Assembly: GCA_963575745.1 (NCBI GenBank)
Contig: CAUYUJ010014591.1
Span: 258,021 to 322,020 of the forward strand
From: Prorocentrum cordatum
Taxonomy: Eukaryota; Sar; Dinophyceae; Prorocentrales; Prorocentraceae
DNA length: 64,000 nucleotides
Direction: 5' to 3'
In this document: piece after piece, positions 24,581-34,976 of the stretch
Layout of the letters: every line of letters starts with the position of its first letter
Numbering within the stretch: the stretch's first letter is position 1
Made by a program: the position numbers and the translations under genes
The notes under the pieces: generated by a model
The model's database searches: none
Seen by the model: the letters and a program-made list of their open reading frames with translations, nothing else
What the model was told of the DNA's origin: nothing

Positions 24581-24807
24581 GGGCGGTGCATGCAAGTCAG
24601 TGTTGCGGGGAGGGGGGGGCCCTCAGAAAATTACAGACACACAGACACCCTTCCAGACGGCATTTGGCATTCAAGCACGCCTCAACGTGCCAGGAGGCAT
24701 GGTGACGGACATCCCCATCCAGGGGGTGAAGTCGGCCAGTGGGGCCAAGGCCATGCCAGTGGGGAGAGTGGTCGGTCAGGCGATGCTCAGTCGTGGAAGC
24801 TGCCGAG

Positions 24808-25470
24808 CGTCGCAGCAGGTCCTGGGGAGTGTCCCGCGAGGGGCTCGCACCGCGTGGCGCTCCAGCGCCCCCCGCTCTCGGCGCCCGCGCTCGCCCCCCC
24901 CTGGCCGTGGCGGCCTCGTTGCGGCCCCCGGCTGAGGGCCTGGGCGGCTGCGCCGGCAACACGGCGAAGGTCCTGGCCTGCCTGGGCTGCGCGGCCGGCT
25001 TCTGCGGCGGCGTGGGGCGCGACCCGGCCGCCGAGGCGCTGCGGCGGGCGCTGGCCGCGCACGGGCTGGGGGACCTCCTCGCGGCCTCGGCGGACGGCGA
25101 GCCCGAGGGCGCGGGCGAGACCGGCCAGGTGCTCTGCCTGATCACGCCCGGCGGCGAGCGCACCTTCGCCTACCGCTCCGGCGCCTCGGCCGCGCTGAGG
25201 CCAGCGCAGCTGCGGGAGGCGCTGGGCGCGTGGCTGGCGGCCGGCGGCGGCACGGGGCTGGCCCTCGCCTACTTCGACGTCTACACCTTCCTCTGCCCTG
25301 GCGCGCTGCCGGAGGACGGCATGCGCGAGGCTCGGGCGTTGGGCGCGCAGTGCGGCCTCAACCTGGGGAGCCCCGGCGCCGTGGAGGCGCACCGGGGCCG
25401 CCTGTGGCGGCTGCTGGAGGGCGGCCTGTGCGACGTCGTCATGATGAACGAGGCGGAGGCCCGCGCCCTG
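24808..25470 (+). CDS. PfkB-family kinase exon 2, copy A
   Basis: The exon encodes about 221 residues of a ribokinase/adenosine-kinase fold. GLGGCAGNTAKVLACLG is the glycine-rich substrate motif. GGVGRDPAAEALRRAL is a conserved helix, TGQVLCLITPGGERTF a core strand pair, and MMNEAEARAL carries the NxxE motif that helps position Mg and phosphate. The start is uncertain: an AG just before 24808 gives a phase-0 acceptor, and other AGs lie up to 24830. At 25470 a phase-0 end is followed by GA. It is identical to 53825-54487. Confidence 0.7.
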
Positions 25471-26432
25471 GACCCTGGCGCTGGTGGCCGGCGGCGCGGC
25501 AGCGGGGGCTGGTGCCAGAGGTGGGGTCCTGGCCCGGGGTGCCCCGAGGGCTCGGAGGGCCCAGGGGGGGCCAGGGGCGAAGAGCTGGGAGCACCTCGGG
25601 CCAGGGCCGCCTCTGGCAGCACCCGAGCGTGGGCGAGGGGTGCGGCAGTGGCCCGCGGGAGGGCTTCGCGCCTCTCGGGGGCTCGGCAGTCTCCAGGGTG
25701 GGGGGGAGGGTCCTCTCCTGAGAGGCGCCCTGGCCTGTCTGGAAAAGGCAGCTCCCCCCGCCCTGGTCCACCTGCTTCGACTGCACGTGAGAGAAAGAGA
25801 GTGGCCAGTCGCCCGAGTGACCCTTGGTGCGGGCCCACTGGGTTCGCCGAGCGCGATGCCAGGGCTGGACCTGAACGCTGTTTTGCTAGACTTCGGCTGT
25901 GCTCTGTTTTTCCTTCTGGCAGGGAGGTACAGGAACACAACGAAACGAAGACACAACGAAAAACGAAACACAACAAAACAATACGAACACGAAATGCAAC
26001 AAAACGAAACCACAACGAGAAACAAAACGGTACAGCTTCCTAGAGCACAGCAAAACGAACAACACAGCGAAAAACACAACGAAAACACAACGAAAACGAA
26101 GCACAACGAGCACAACAGCAAAACGAAGACACAACGAACAAAAAACAGCGTTTCGGTCCAGCCCTGCGCGGTGCGACAGCGGCTCCCTGCGCGCTTGGGC
26201 TTGGCACTCGCCCCCCCTCCCCACGCTGGGGGCCCTCGCCCTCCGCGGAGAGGGAGTCTTTCAGGAGGGGGAAAAAACACAGACACAATTCATCGTCGAT
26301 TCCCCAGAAAATACGGGAACATCTGGGAAGTGGGGGGGAAGACAAAAACCCAGAAAATATTGGAAAATATTGGGGGTATCTTTATTTGTGTGTATTTATT
26401 TGTGTGTCCTGTGGCCCCTTTCAGTCTTACCA
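25471..26432. other. Intron sequence with ACGAAACACA-rich stretch, copy A
   Basis: 25471-25920 is GC-rich without a recognised domain; frames on both strands stay open through base composition. 25925-26155 is a degenerate ACAACGAAA repeat. The segment entering it (GGCTGGACCTGAACG then GAACACAACGAAA) resembles 19775-19890, so it is a dispersed repeat. Confidence 0.5.
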
Positions 26433-26572
26433 TTAAGTCGGGGGCCTGTCCCTCTACAGGCGGGAGACTCGAAAGCAGTAACAAAAACAGTCTGGGGAGA
26501 TTTTTTTTGTGTGTGACCATTTTTTTGTATACCAAATCTTACCACAGGAAAATCAGCTTGTCTGCGGCTTAA
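26433..26572. mobile_element. TTAA-flanked MITE-like element a, copy A
   Basis: It begins TTAAGTCGGGGGCCTGTCCC and ends with a diverged inverted copy finishing GCTTAA, 140 bp long. It is a degenerate family member, recognised by comparison with 28210-28370. Confidence 0.55.
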
Positions 26573-26670
26573 GACCCCCCTTTGAGGGCCCTCGCCCTCC
26601 GCGAAGAGGGGCCTCACCACGGGAACATCGAGCTTCCTATAGCAAAACCCCCCCTCCGCCCCCCCCAAGG

Positions 26671-26829
26671 TTAAGTCGGGCCTGTCCCTCTACAGGAGGA
26701 AAATTAAAGAATAATCAACGAATAGTCTGGGGACGATTGTTCGATGATCCTTTGCCATTTAGGGGTGCTCTTCGAATATTTTTGATTTTCCATCCGAAAC
26801 CCGCCTGTAGGAGGACGTGCTCGACCTAA
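26671..26829. mobile_element. TTAA-flanked MITE-like element b, copy A
   Basis: The left end is TTAAGTCGGGCCTGTCCCTC. The right end is CCTGTAGGAGGACGTGCTCG followed by ACCTAA. The TTAA is intact on the left and mutated on the right. The AT-rich interior carries the shared GTCTGGGGACGATT motif. Confidence 0.65.
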
Positions 26830-26831
26830 TC

Positions 26832-27073
26832 AACCCTGAGTGCCCTGGTTCTTGGACGTCGCCGGGGTCCGCGGTGCATCCCGGGCTCCAGCCCGGCCGC
26901 CGTGCTCTCATAGGGTTGTCCTTCTGGTCGTATGTCTAGGGCGATGAGATCTAACCCTGAGTGCCCTGGTTCTTGGACGTCGCCGGGGTCCGCGGTGCAT
27001 CCCGGGCTCCAGCCCGGCCGCCGTGCTCTCATAGGGTTGTCCTTCTGGTCGTATGTCTAGGGCGATGAGATCT
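26832..27073. repeat. 121-bp tandem duplication
   Basis: Two identical 121-bp units (26832-26952 and 26953-27073) lie side by side. Copy B of the large duplication has only one unit (55849-55969). Confidence 0.9.
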
Positions 27074-27218
27074 ACACACATCCACTGCTCCCTGGCCAGG
27101 CCTGCCCCGAGCCCAGGAGCTGTGTGTACGTCCTCCTGGTCAGGCCCGGAGGGCGTGGCGTATACACCGCTGCTGGGTCCAGGATGGGCCTGGCCAGGGA
27201 GGGAGCGGTGGATCTGTA
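27070..27218. repeat. Imperfect long inverted repeat, copy A
   Basis: The left arm (ATCCACTGCTCCCTGGCCAG, 27078-27097) pairs with CTGGCCAGGGAGGGAGCGGTGGAT (27189-27212), and inner parts (CCTGGTCAGGCCCGGAG) also pair imperfectly. A cruciform of about 65-bp arms is possible. Counterpart at 55966-56114. Confidence 0.6.
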
Positions 27219-27974
27219 CAGATTGCGTCGCCCCACCCCCGAGATCCGACGCTGCAACAACAATTGCAACATGGCAGAAAATCGCGACCAAAGCCCCGGA
27301 CCCCATCGTTCCGTGTCATTTTTCGAGCCGGACCGATCTGTGAGGGTCCCGGGGCCCGAAATTGAGCGAGCACGCCCGATGTGAAACAACTGCAACGCCA
27401 GGATCTCAGGGACTGTCCGCGCCTCGCCTCGCCTCGTCCCCCTCCCCCCCCCAAGCCACGCGCCAGTAAGGTCTCTCTCTTGCCCAGCCCTGACCTTCCA
27501 GAGAGCTATTTTTTAGCACTGGAGGCCTAAAAAACTAAGAAACGGAACGAAACATCCTAAAATCAAGACTTAGTAGCTTTGGGATAGGTTGTTAAGTCTG
27601 GTGCTATTTTTTCGCCCTCCTGGAGGGTCAGGGAGAGTGCCACTCCCGCGCGTGGCTGGCGGGTGCCGCGCCGCCGAGGTGGCGCGGGCGTCCCGTGGAG
27701 CCCGGAGGAGGCGTGCCGGGCCGCGTCGGCTCTCTGCGAGCTCGCCGTGGTGACGCTCGGCTCCGGCGGGGTCTTCAGGGGCAGCGCTTCCACTGGGATC
27801 GTCTTGGTGGTTCGTTTGTAGCTGGCGGTTGGTTTGTAGTACGTAAGTTAAGTAGGTGATGGTTAGATGTTGGTAGGGTGTTGATTTGATGTCGGCCAGC
27901 ACACTTCTGTTCCAGGCTATCTAGTATGCTCCAGAGCTTTCATGATAATGAGGTTCACGAAAACAGTCAAACAC
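27219..27974. other. Intron sequence, nothing recognised
   Basis: Mixed sequence without tandem repeats, recognised domains or RNA gene features. Short open frames on both strands show no family resemblance. Confidence 0.5.
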
Positions 27975-28009
27975 CGCCCGCTCCAATTTTCTGAAAATTG
28001 GAGCGGGCG
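27975..28009. repeat. Perfect 35-bp palindrome, copy A
   Basis: CGCCCGCTCCAATTTTC is followed, after one T, by its exact reverse complement: a 17-bp stem with a one-base centre. A T-rich run follows at about 28012-28034. Counterpart at 56871-56905. Confidence 0.85.
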
Positions 28010-28209
28010 CTCTTTTGTTTCTGCTGTTTTTTTTCAGCCTCTGGGGGCCCCCGCCGGGCCTCGGGAGCGGCAACAAAACCACTCGGGACGAGAAAACACA
28101 GCCGCAGGGAGGTGGTCTGGACCTCCGGGGCCCGCGAGTCGAAGGACTTGGACCAGCCGGATGTCTGGGGCGTCTGGTGCCAGCAGAGCAATGCCCTCAA
28201 CACCAAGGG

Positions 28210-28370
28210 TTAAGTCGGGCCTGTCCCTCTGCAGGGGGGAATATTCAAAAATAGTAAAACAATAGTCAGGGGATTATTTTTTTAGTATTTTCGGGCGTCT
28301 TTCGAGGATTTTTGGAGTATTTTTTATTTTTCGTCGAAAATCTCCGTGTAGGGGGACACGCCCGACTTAA
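28210..28370. mobile_element. TTAA-flanked MITE-like element c, copy A
   Basis: Best-preserved member, 161 bp. It begins TTAAGTCGGGCCTGTCCCTC and ends GGGGGACACGCCCGACTTAA, with TTAA at both ends. TTAA is the target duplicated by piggyBac-type transposases; linking this family to that superfamily is inference. Confidence 0.75.
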
Positions 28371-28490
28371 ACCAAGGGGCAACGCTTGGGGACGGAAGGC
28401 ATCGACCCCCCAATCGCCCGTTCCTCGCCGAGGGGGGCCGAGGGCCCGCCCCGCTCGGGCACGTGCGGGTTCGCCATCGGGGGCCCATCG

Positions 28491-28656
28491 TCAAGGCGGG
28501 CGCGTCCCTCCATAGGACGAATATCCCCAACATAGCCCAAAAATAATCAGGGGACGATTTTTTGGGTATCTCTCCACCGTTTTTGGGTATTTTTTGAGTT
28601 TTTTTTGTTGTTGTTGTTGTCCGAAATCCCCCTGTAGGAGGACAGGCCCGACTTAA
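28491..28656. mobile_element. TTAA-flanked MITE-like element d, copy A
   Basis: The left end is diverged (TCAAGGCGGGCGCGTCCCTC). The right end is intact (CTGTAGGAGGACAGGCCCGA then CTTAA). It carries the family's CAGGGGACGATTTTTT interior and an internal GTT run. Confidence 0.7.
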
Positions 28657-28769
28657 GTCTATCAAGCTTTTAAGAACCCCCCCGACCCCCCCCCTCATCC
28701 GGTGAAAGTATAACGCATCCGGCACACTGGAAGCGTTACCTCGGCACTGGAGGAGCCCGCAGAGAGCGT

Positions 28770-28916
28770 TCGGGGCCAAGCTAAGCCTTGCTGAGCCCTG
28801 CTAGCTCCCGCTAAGTCCTGCTAAGCAATGATAAGCCAGGCTCGCTCCCTGCTGAGCCCTGCAACGCCCTGCTAGCCCCCTGCTTCTTCTTGCGCGTCGC
28901 GCGGCGCGCGACGCGC
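28770..28916. repeat. GCTAAGCCCTGCT repeats and GC palindrome, copy A
   Basis: About eight degenerate GCTAAGCC/CCTGCT units lie at 28778-28882. They are followed by a palindrome at 28892-28916 (GCGCGTCGCGCG, one G, then its reverse complement). Counterpart at about 57666-57812. Confidence 0.7.
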
Positions 28917-29115
28917 CACGGAATTTTGTTTTTTGTTTTGTGCGAGGTGCTAAAGATATCGCTCTGCGAAAACGACCCCCAGAAAATATCAAATCTTGGT
29001 GCGGTGCTAACGATAACCCCGGGGGGTTTCTTAAAGGCTTGCCGGGGTTAAGCCTATCGCCGATCTGCCGGCGAGGTGTCGCCGAGCCCAGCTCGATGTC
29101 TTCCGCCCGCGCGCT

Positions 29116-29215
29116 NNNNNNNNNNNNNNNNNNNNNNNNNNNNNNNNNNNNNNNNNNNNNNNNNNNNNNNNNNNNNNNNNNNNNNNNNNNNNNNNNNNNN
29201 NNNNNNNNNNNNNNN
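29116..29215. other. Assembly gap of exactly 100 N
   Basis: A run of 100 N, the usual placeholder for a gap of unknown length. In copy B the equivalent point (58012) lies 24 bases before kinase exon 3, so the gap hides whether copy A has that exon. Confidence 0.99.
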
Positions 29216-32200
29216 CGCCCAGCTGCGGGCGCAACGCCCGCGCCGCCACCGTTGCCGCCCCGAGGCAACTCGGAGGACGATCGGGCCCGCGGGGCCAGGT
29301 CGACCGCCCCAACGGCCAGGGACGATGGGGCCCAGGGCGGCCAGAACGTTGCCGATGGATCGCGGCTGCCCGGGGGCGCGGCGCACAGGTTATCGCGAGC
29401 CGGCCCGGGACAGCCACCACGTCCCAGGAAAACAACTCTTCTGTCAGAGCGGCCAGTTACCACGGCGCAGGCCATGAAGCACACCGAAAAGACCAGAGAC
29501 GATCTCAACTAGCTCACAGTTGCGGGCGCGGCCCAGAACGGAGCAGGTCAGTTCCAAGGATACAGCGACGCGCCAGCCCACGTGCCCAGCGAGCACGACG
29601 CGCGCCGCCTCCTGTCTTGATCACATAGGCGCATCCGCGTCGCCCAGCTTCGCAGCGGCGCCGCGGAGACCCAGGACGACCTTGGAATCTCGGGGCGTTC
29701 CAAGACTCGGCCGCAGGGGGCGCGCGGGGCAGAGGAGGGGGAGGAGGAAGTGCGGCGCCCCCCGCGCGCGAGGGCCGCGGCGGCGGGGAAGGGCGAGCGC
29801 AGGCCCCGCACAGGCGTTGCAGGGCGAGGCTGGCGCACGCGGCCCAGGACGCCGCGGGCGCGGCCCCGCCAGGGGCGACCAGGGGCGCGGCAGACGCAGA
29901 GCACCGCCCGAGGACGGAAGTCGCGAGCGACAGTAGGATCCGGCGAGGCCGGGGGAGTGGCCCCCTTCCCAGCAGGCAGCTGTCTTGGCCCAAAGACGCC
30001 AGTTGGTCGCCACGCGCGGCGAGAGTCCGCGGCCAGTCGGGCTTCGCGCGTCCAGAGGCCGGCCGTTCCCGCCGCGGGTTTCAGCGGCGCGGCGCGCGAA
30101 TCCAGCCAGCGAACTAGGCCGGCGACGCACTCGACAAGTCGCGCGAGCTTGGGAATTGGCGCCCGAGGCGCTTCCGACGAAGGCGGCCCACGACGAGGCA
30201 CCCCGTGACCCGGCGCCTAGGAGGAGCGCGCCCAGTCAGGCACTGTCCTTATCCAGCTCAGGTCTGTTTGCTTGCCAGACAGCTCGCGATTCCCGGCGGA
30301 CGGAAACGCCGTTGGGCCGTCATGTTTTGCCTTTCCTGGACGGCGGCGGAGAGCGGACGCCGCCCGCTGGCGCCGACTTTGCACGCCATCATCAGCGGGG
30401 CCCAGCACCCACAAGCCATCGAGAATTCCGCCTCATGGGCGCGCTTCGATTCACCGCGCAGCCCGCGCAATCAGTGCGATCTTTCTTGGAGCGGGAGACA
30501 GAACGCGATGACGACCACAGATACAAGCGCCGCCTACCAGCGGCCCCGGCCGTCGCCGCGAGTGGATCTGCCGGTCGCCGATGGCATCTCGCGACAAGCG
30601 AAATCGGCGAATGGGGGTTCTCACTTGCTTCCCGGCGCCATTTGGAGGACACTGCGGGTTCTCCGAATTTGCTCGGTCGTCGGCGACGGGGAGTTGCTCT
30701 GGCCACGCGGCCGCGCTTGAATGAGCGAGCTCGCCGTTGCGCCCCCTTCCAGCGGCGGCCTGCGACGCGACGGCGGACAGCGGCATGGCGGTGGAGGCCG
30801 CGGACGGCCGGGCCAGGCATCCCCGCGCGACAGAGCCGCTTCTCCAGGCCGTCCGCGGTCGCCACATTCCGGCCAGAACGCCGAAGCAGATCTTGACCGC
30901 CGGGGCAATCTTCCAAGAGAGTCTCGATCGGCCACCGATAGAGAGGACCTCGTCGCGCTCGCGGCGGGCGTCAGGAGCGCGAAGGACTTCCGGCCACGCG
31001 CCCGCGCGGACGGGACGCCGAGGGGCGCCCTTTCGACCGGGCGGGCGCCAGAGGAGATGGCGGCGGCGCTCAACCGCATGCGCCAGGACATTCAGGCGGC
31101 AGAGGGCCTCGAGTCGCGAGGAACCGCGCTCGGCGCGGCGGCCGAACGCGAGCGCGCCCGCGACGCCGTCGTCGATAGGGGGGGCTGGGCCAGAACGCGC
31201 CCTGGCCAACGCGGCGCGGCGCGGGAGATGATGGGCCAGTGAGCGGAGCGGCTGGCGGGCCGCTGCACGCGCGCAGAGCAGTGAAGCGCACGGTGCACGA
31301 CGCGCCCCCAGCCAGGTACATTTTTGCGCATGCATGCTATAATGCATGGACAGAGGGGGCGGACGTCGGCGGGAGGCGAGATGATTTGTTTCCCAAGCTG
31401 TGTCGCTTGCACGTCCAGCGGGCAGCCCCCCCCAGAGAAAATCGCCGCGTCGCCGCGTCGGACGCGCCCCGTTTCGGCGTCACTTCCACCGCGGTCCACG
31501 CCTCAGCACTTGCCCGGAAGATGGGCAGTCTTGCAGGGTGGCGATCCCGCCAGCGCGCGGAGACCGCGCCCAGGGCGTGCGCCACGCGCCGCGCCGACGC
31601 CGATAGCGTGAGCCCGCGGCGCCCGGCGGCGCTGGGGCGCCACCGCCAGGCGCGCGGGCCTCCGATGAAGGTTTCGAAGAGATGCCGCGGCCGCGCGGCG
31701 GCGGCGGCGCCCGCGGCCGCGCGGGCCCCCCGACGAGGGTTGCGTCTGCCGCGGCGGCAGCGGCGCCCGCGGCCTCGGGTCGATTATTTTTACCCACGCG
31801 GCTTCGTCGCCGCACGTGCTTTTCGTTGAGCGCCCTGGCACGGCCGGCCAGCGCGAGGCCCGCACGGTTGCCGAGCGCGCACGGCAGCTTCTCGCAACCA
31901 TGGCGAGGCGGCGTCGCGCGTCTCATTCCCCCGCGCGGCACCGCCACCGCCCCCAGACCCCCCAGTTGCGCCGACAGGCTGCCGTGGATCCGCGACGGCA
32001 ACGGGGCCGCTTCATTTCCCCGCCGCAGGAGGCCGCGGCCCCACTCCCCCGTTGGCCCCCTGCGCTGGCCGCGCCGCGTGGTGCCCGGGCAGGGCGCCGA
32101 CGCCCAGGAGGCGCGGGGATGTTGCACCCGTCGGGGGCACTCTAACCGGAAGGCTGCGGCGCTGCTGCTGGCGTGGCACTATTTGCCGATTGTCTCAACT

Positions 32201-32435
32201 GCTTGATGTTCTTGGCGGGCAGTCGCCCCGCGCGCGCGGCGGGCGCACGCGTTGTTCACGGCCGCCTCCTCGCGCGGCACGACCGCGCGTCTTCGCGCAC
32301 TATTTGTTTTGCTCGTCTTCTATGTTTAACTTCCCATTGTTGGTAGTGGAGGCGGCCGTCGTGCTCGGTGGCCACTTCGCTGCGCTTGTCTGCCCTTGCA
32401 GTGTCGCGGTGGGTTGATGTTGCTCACATTTGTCC
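29216..32435. other. GC-rich region, no gene recognised
   Basis: Long frames are open on both strands, as expected from very high GC content with few AT-rich stops. None shows a domain I know. A minus-strand frame starting at 29508 has a signal-peptide-like N-terminus (MRSSLVFSVCFMACAVVTG) but runs into the gap. A plus frame at 30721-31242 is helix-rich and lacks a known motif. Real exons may be present but cannot be chosen from sequence alone. Confidence 0.4.
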
Positions 32436-33440
32436 GTCTTACAGGCGTTAGGATGAGACAGTTTTGCGTTTGCTGGCAGGCTGTGCGATGCGTTTAGGCA
32501 CATGCCTGTTGCGGATGATGACAGCCTCTTTGCTTCGCCGAGTCGGGCGTTGTCACGTGTCGTTGGGTGCCCCACCAACTTTCGCTGTCGGATTGCGTTG
32601 CGGACCCTTGTTCAACATCCCACCAGTCTGCTTCGCTGGACCGCTGTTTTGACGACAACGCCAATACGCATAGCAGCTCTTATTCTTTGCACTATCTCAC
32701 AACGCTCCGGCGATTCAGTGGCCACGCTTCGCCTCGGGCCGACGCGCTTAAGTCGCTCCGATGGGTCGTCGCCTCGTTGGCTGCCTGTTGCACGTGCTCT
32801 TGGACTTGCAGCTCCTCTAACCCACCCATCGCTTGAATGCTGCAGCGGGCGACATATGTACGCTGCGCTGTCGTCAATGCTTGGTCGCAAGTAGCACTTC
32901 CATTTGCTGCTCGCGCACGGGGGCCCTCTGCGCCGCTGACATCCTCATGCACCTCGTTTCTGGTTTTCGAAGCATTGGGCGCGTCCGATGACGCAGTTTC
33001 TTTCAGGGCGCGTTGTGGCAGGTGTTGCCACGCGTCGTTGGCCCGACTTCACCCATAATCGCGGTCGCTTTGCGCTGCTGGTCTCTAGGTCAAAACCTCG
33101 CCAAGCTGCCTCGCAGGACCGCTGGGTCGGCCACGCCACCAATCTGCCTACACTATCAGTTCCTTGCGTTTTACTGTCTGACATATTCCTGGAGATTGGG
33201 CGGCCACCAACTAGCCCCTGGCCGTCGCGCTTCAGTTCGCTCCGACTTGGGTATGTTCTTCGTTTTTCTGGCCGCTGCATGCTTTGCTTGGACTTACGAC
33301 TCCTCTGACACACCCATCGCTTGCACGTTGCTGCGCGCGACATTTGTTACGCGGCGCCTTCGACAAGCCTTCGACAACGCTCGATCGCAATTCGCACTTC
33401 CATCTGTTGCCCGCGCATGAAGACCACCTTGCGCCGATGA
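32436..33440. repeat. Diverged tandem duplication of about 520 bp
   Basis: Unit 1 (about 32440-32935) and unit 2 (about 32955-33425) share ordered blocks: GTCACGTGTCGTTGG versus GCCACGCGTCGTTGG, a GCAGGACCGCTG-like block, TTGGACTTGCAGCTCCTCT versus TTGGACTTACGACTCCTCT, ACCCATCGCTTG, and GCACTTCCATTTGCTG versus GCACTTCCATCTGTTG. Divergence is high with indels, so no common frame is kept. Confidence 0.6.
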
Positions 33441-33482
33441 CTTGAACAGTGCGTGTGTCGCACATAAATAGTTAAAGGTTTT

Positions 33483-33603
33483 CTATATATCTACATATAT
33501 ATATACATATATATATATACACATACGTATACGTATGCATGTGCATATACACATACACATAGACATACAAATACATATACCTCTACATCTACACATACAT
33601 TTA

Positions 33604-33637
<34 letters not shown>

Positions 33638-33690
33638 CATACATACATACATACATACATACATACATACATACATACATACATACATAC

Positions 33691-33745
<55 letters not shown>

Positions 33746-33815
33746 TACACCATTAAAGTTTGTAAACGTATGTGTGTACAGTTGTGTGTGTGTGTACAGA
33801 TATATGTGTGTATGT
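33483..33815. repeat. CATA/ATAC and GTGT microsatellites
   Basis: ATAC/CATA tetranucleotide and CACATA hexanucleotide arrays run to 33750, then a TG-rich tract. The cysteine/methionine/valine or histidine/isoleucine frames are repeat artefacts. Confidence 0.92.
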
Positions 33816-33818
33816 AAA

Positions 33819-34678
33819 TTGTTGACGCTTCGCGTATCCCCCAAAAAAATCCAGAAACGATGCCCAGGGGAGTTCCGGTGATCAGGGAAGTCGGGGAGCC
33901 TGCAGAATAACAAAGGGCGGGGGAAGCTGTCACGTACCCCAAGAGGGGGAGGATGGAGAAGGAATCCTCGTCGGAGGCGGAGGGGGAGGAAGAGGAGGAG
34001 GAGGAGGAGGAGGAGGAGGAGGAGAATGAGGAGGAGGATGTGGAGTAGGGAGAGGACGAGGACGACGAAGAAGGAGGAAGAATCAGAGGAGGAGGAGGGG
34101 AAGGAGCTTCTTGGGGGTATTTTGAGAGCCTCTTGGAGGGCTCTTGAGCGCCTCTTGGGGTATCCTGGGCGCCTCTTGGGACCCACTTGAGGCGCTCTAC
34201 GGAGCCTTCGGGGCGCTTTGGGGGCCATCTGGGAGGGGGTCGATCAAACAAAAGGGGTGGTTCAATTACCGTTTTGGAACCATGTTGAGGCCTCGGATGG
34301 CCATCGGAAGCGAAAAGGCGAGAAGGCCAAAAACATTGATTTTCCTTACGTTTTTTGACGATTTGGGGCCTCGTCGGGGCCTCGTCGGGGAATTTTCTGG
34401 CCTCTTGGAGCCGTTTTGGGGAGGTCCTGGGGTCTCTTGGAACCTTTTTGGGAGCCATCTCGAGTGATCTTGCGTTATCTTGAGCCATTTTGGAGCTCAT
34501 CTTGGGCTCCCTGACGCGCTCTTGAAGCCATCTCGGGGCCAAAAGAGCCGTCCGACACCTCGCGGCCCGCCCCGTCCAGGTCCGGGGGAGGGGGTAGGGG
34601 GAGGGGTAGGGGAAGAGGGAGGGGTGGGAAGAGTGAGGGGTGGAAGAGGATTTGCTCTAGACCACCTACGCCCAGAGG

Positions 34679-34680
<2 letters not shown>
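33819..34680. mobile_element. Diverged copy of the 987-bp dispersed element
   Basis: It starts TTGTTGACGCTTCGCG and keeps CCAGAAACGATGCCCAG. It also keeps the central GGCCATCGGAAGCGAAAAGG box (34297-34316) and ends at CGCCCAGAGGGC, lacking the last 10 bases of the intact copies. A GGA run is embedded at 33980-34110. It sits just upstream of the retrotransposon. Confidence 0.75.
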
Positions 34681-34721
<41 letters not shown>

Positions 34722-34748
34722 TACACAACCACAAACACATATATATAC

Positions 34749-34796
<48 letters not shown>

Positions 34797-34803
34797 GTGT
34801 GTG
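34681..34803. repeat. CA and TA microsatellites
   Basis: A CA run (34681-34720) and TA/GT runs (34738-34803) directly abut the left end of the retrotransposon. Confidence 0.92.
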
Positions 34804-34900
34804 TATGATGAAGTGAGAGTCTTCGAGCGGGTATTAATGTATAGTGTTGGTCCAGCCATGCTCTTCAACAGCAAGCGTGCTTCCATAGCTTTTCGGGCCA
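34804..34900 (+). repeat. Terminal repeat A1
   Basis: About 97 bases starting TATGATGAAGTGAGAG and ending TTTCGGGCC match A2 at 43506-43602 with about one mismatch. Left of it the match to A2 stops in a microsatellite, so the true left terminus may be here or may have lost a few bases. Confidence 0.8.
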
Positions 34901-34976
34901 ACCGCAACGATGACGGCCTGAGGGGCCAAGTTCGCGGTGGCCATCCAGGGAGGTCACAGATGCCCGACGCGCGCTG

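Larger units (their letters stand above)
15997..29115. repeat. Large direct duplication, copy A
   Basis: This block recurs at 44951-58011. Outside simple repeats I found no base difference in the stretches compared. Differences are confined to the GAT/GGA tracts (17060-17900 versus 46030-46920), a two-base change in a CTC tract near 23944, and an extra 121-bp unit in this copy. It ends at the assembly gap. Confidence 0.85.

Noticed and set aside
24787-26286. 499-residue minus-strand frame opposite kinase exon 2 (and its duplicate at 53804-55303)
   Set aside because: It is antisense to clear PfkB motifs and its own sequence shows no family. It is a shadow of GC-rich coding DNA.
29985-30896. 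303-residue plus-strand frame after the gap
   Set aside because: All frames on both strands are long here because of GC content. Composition is Arg/Ala/Pro-rich without a domain, so I could not choose it over its overlaps.
33483-33760. Promoter or telomere-like repeat
   Set aside because: CATA/CACATA microsatellite. Telomeric TTTAGGG units are absent here and at the window ends.
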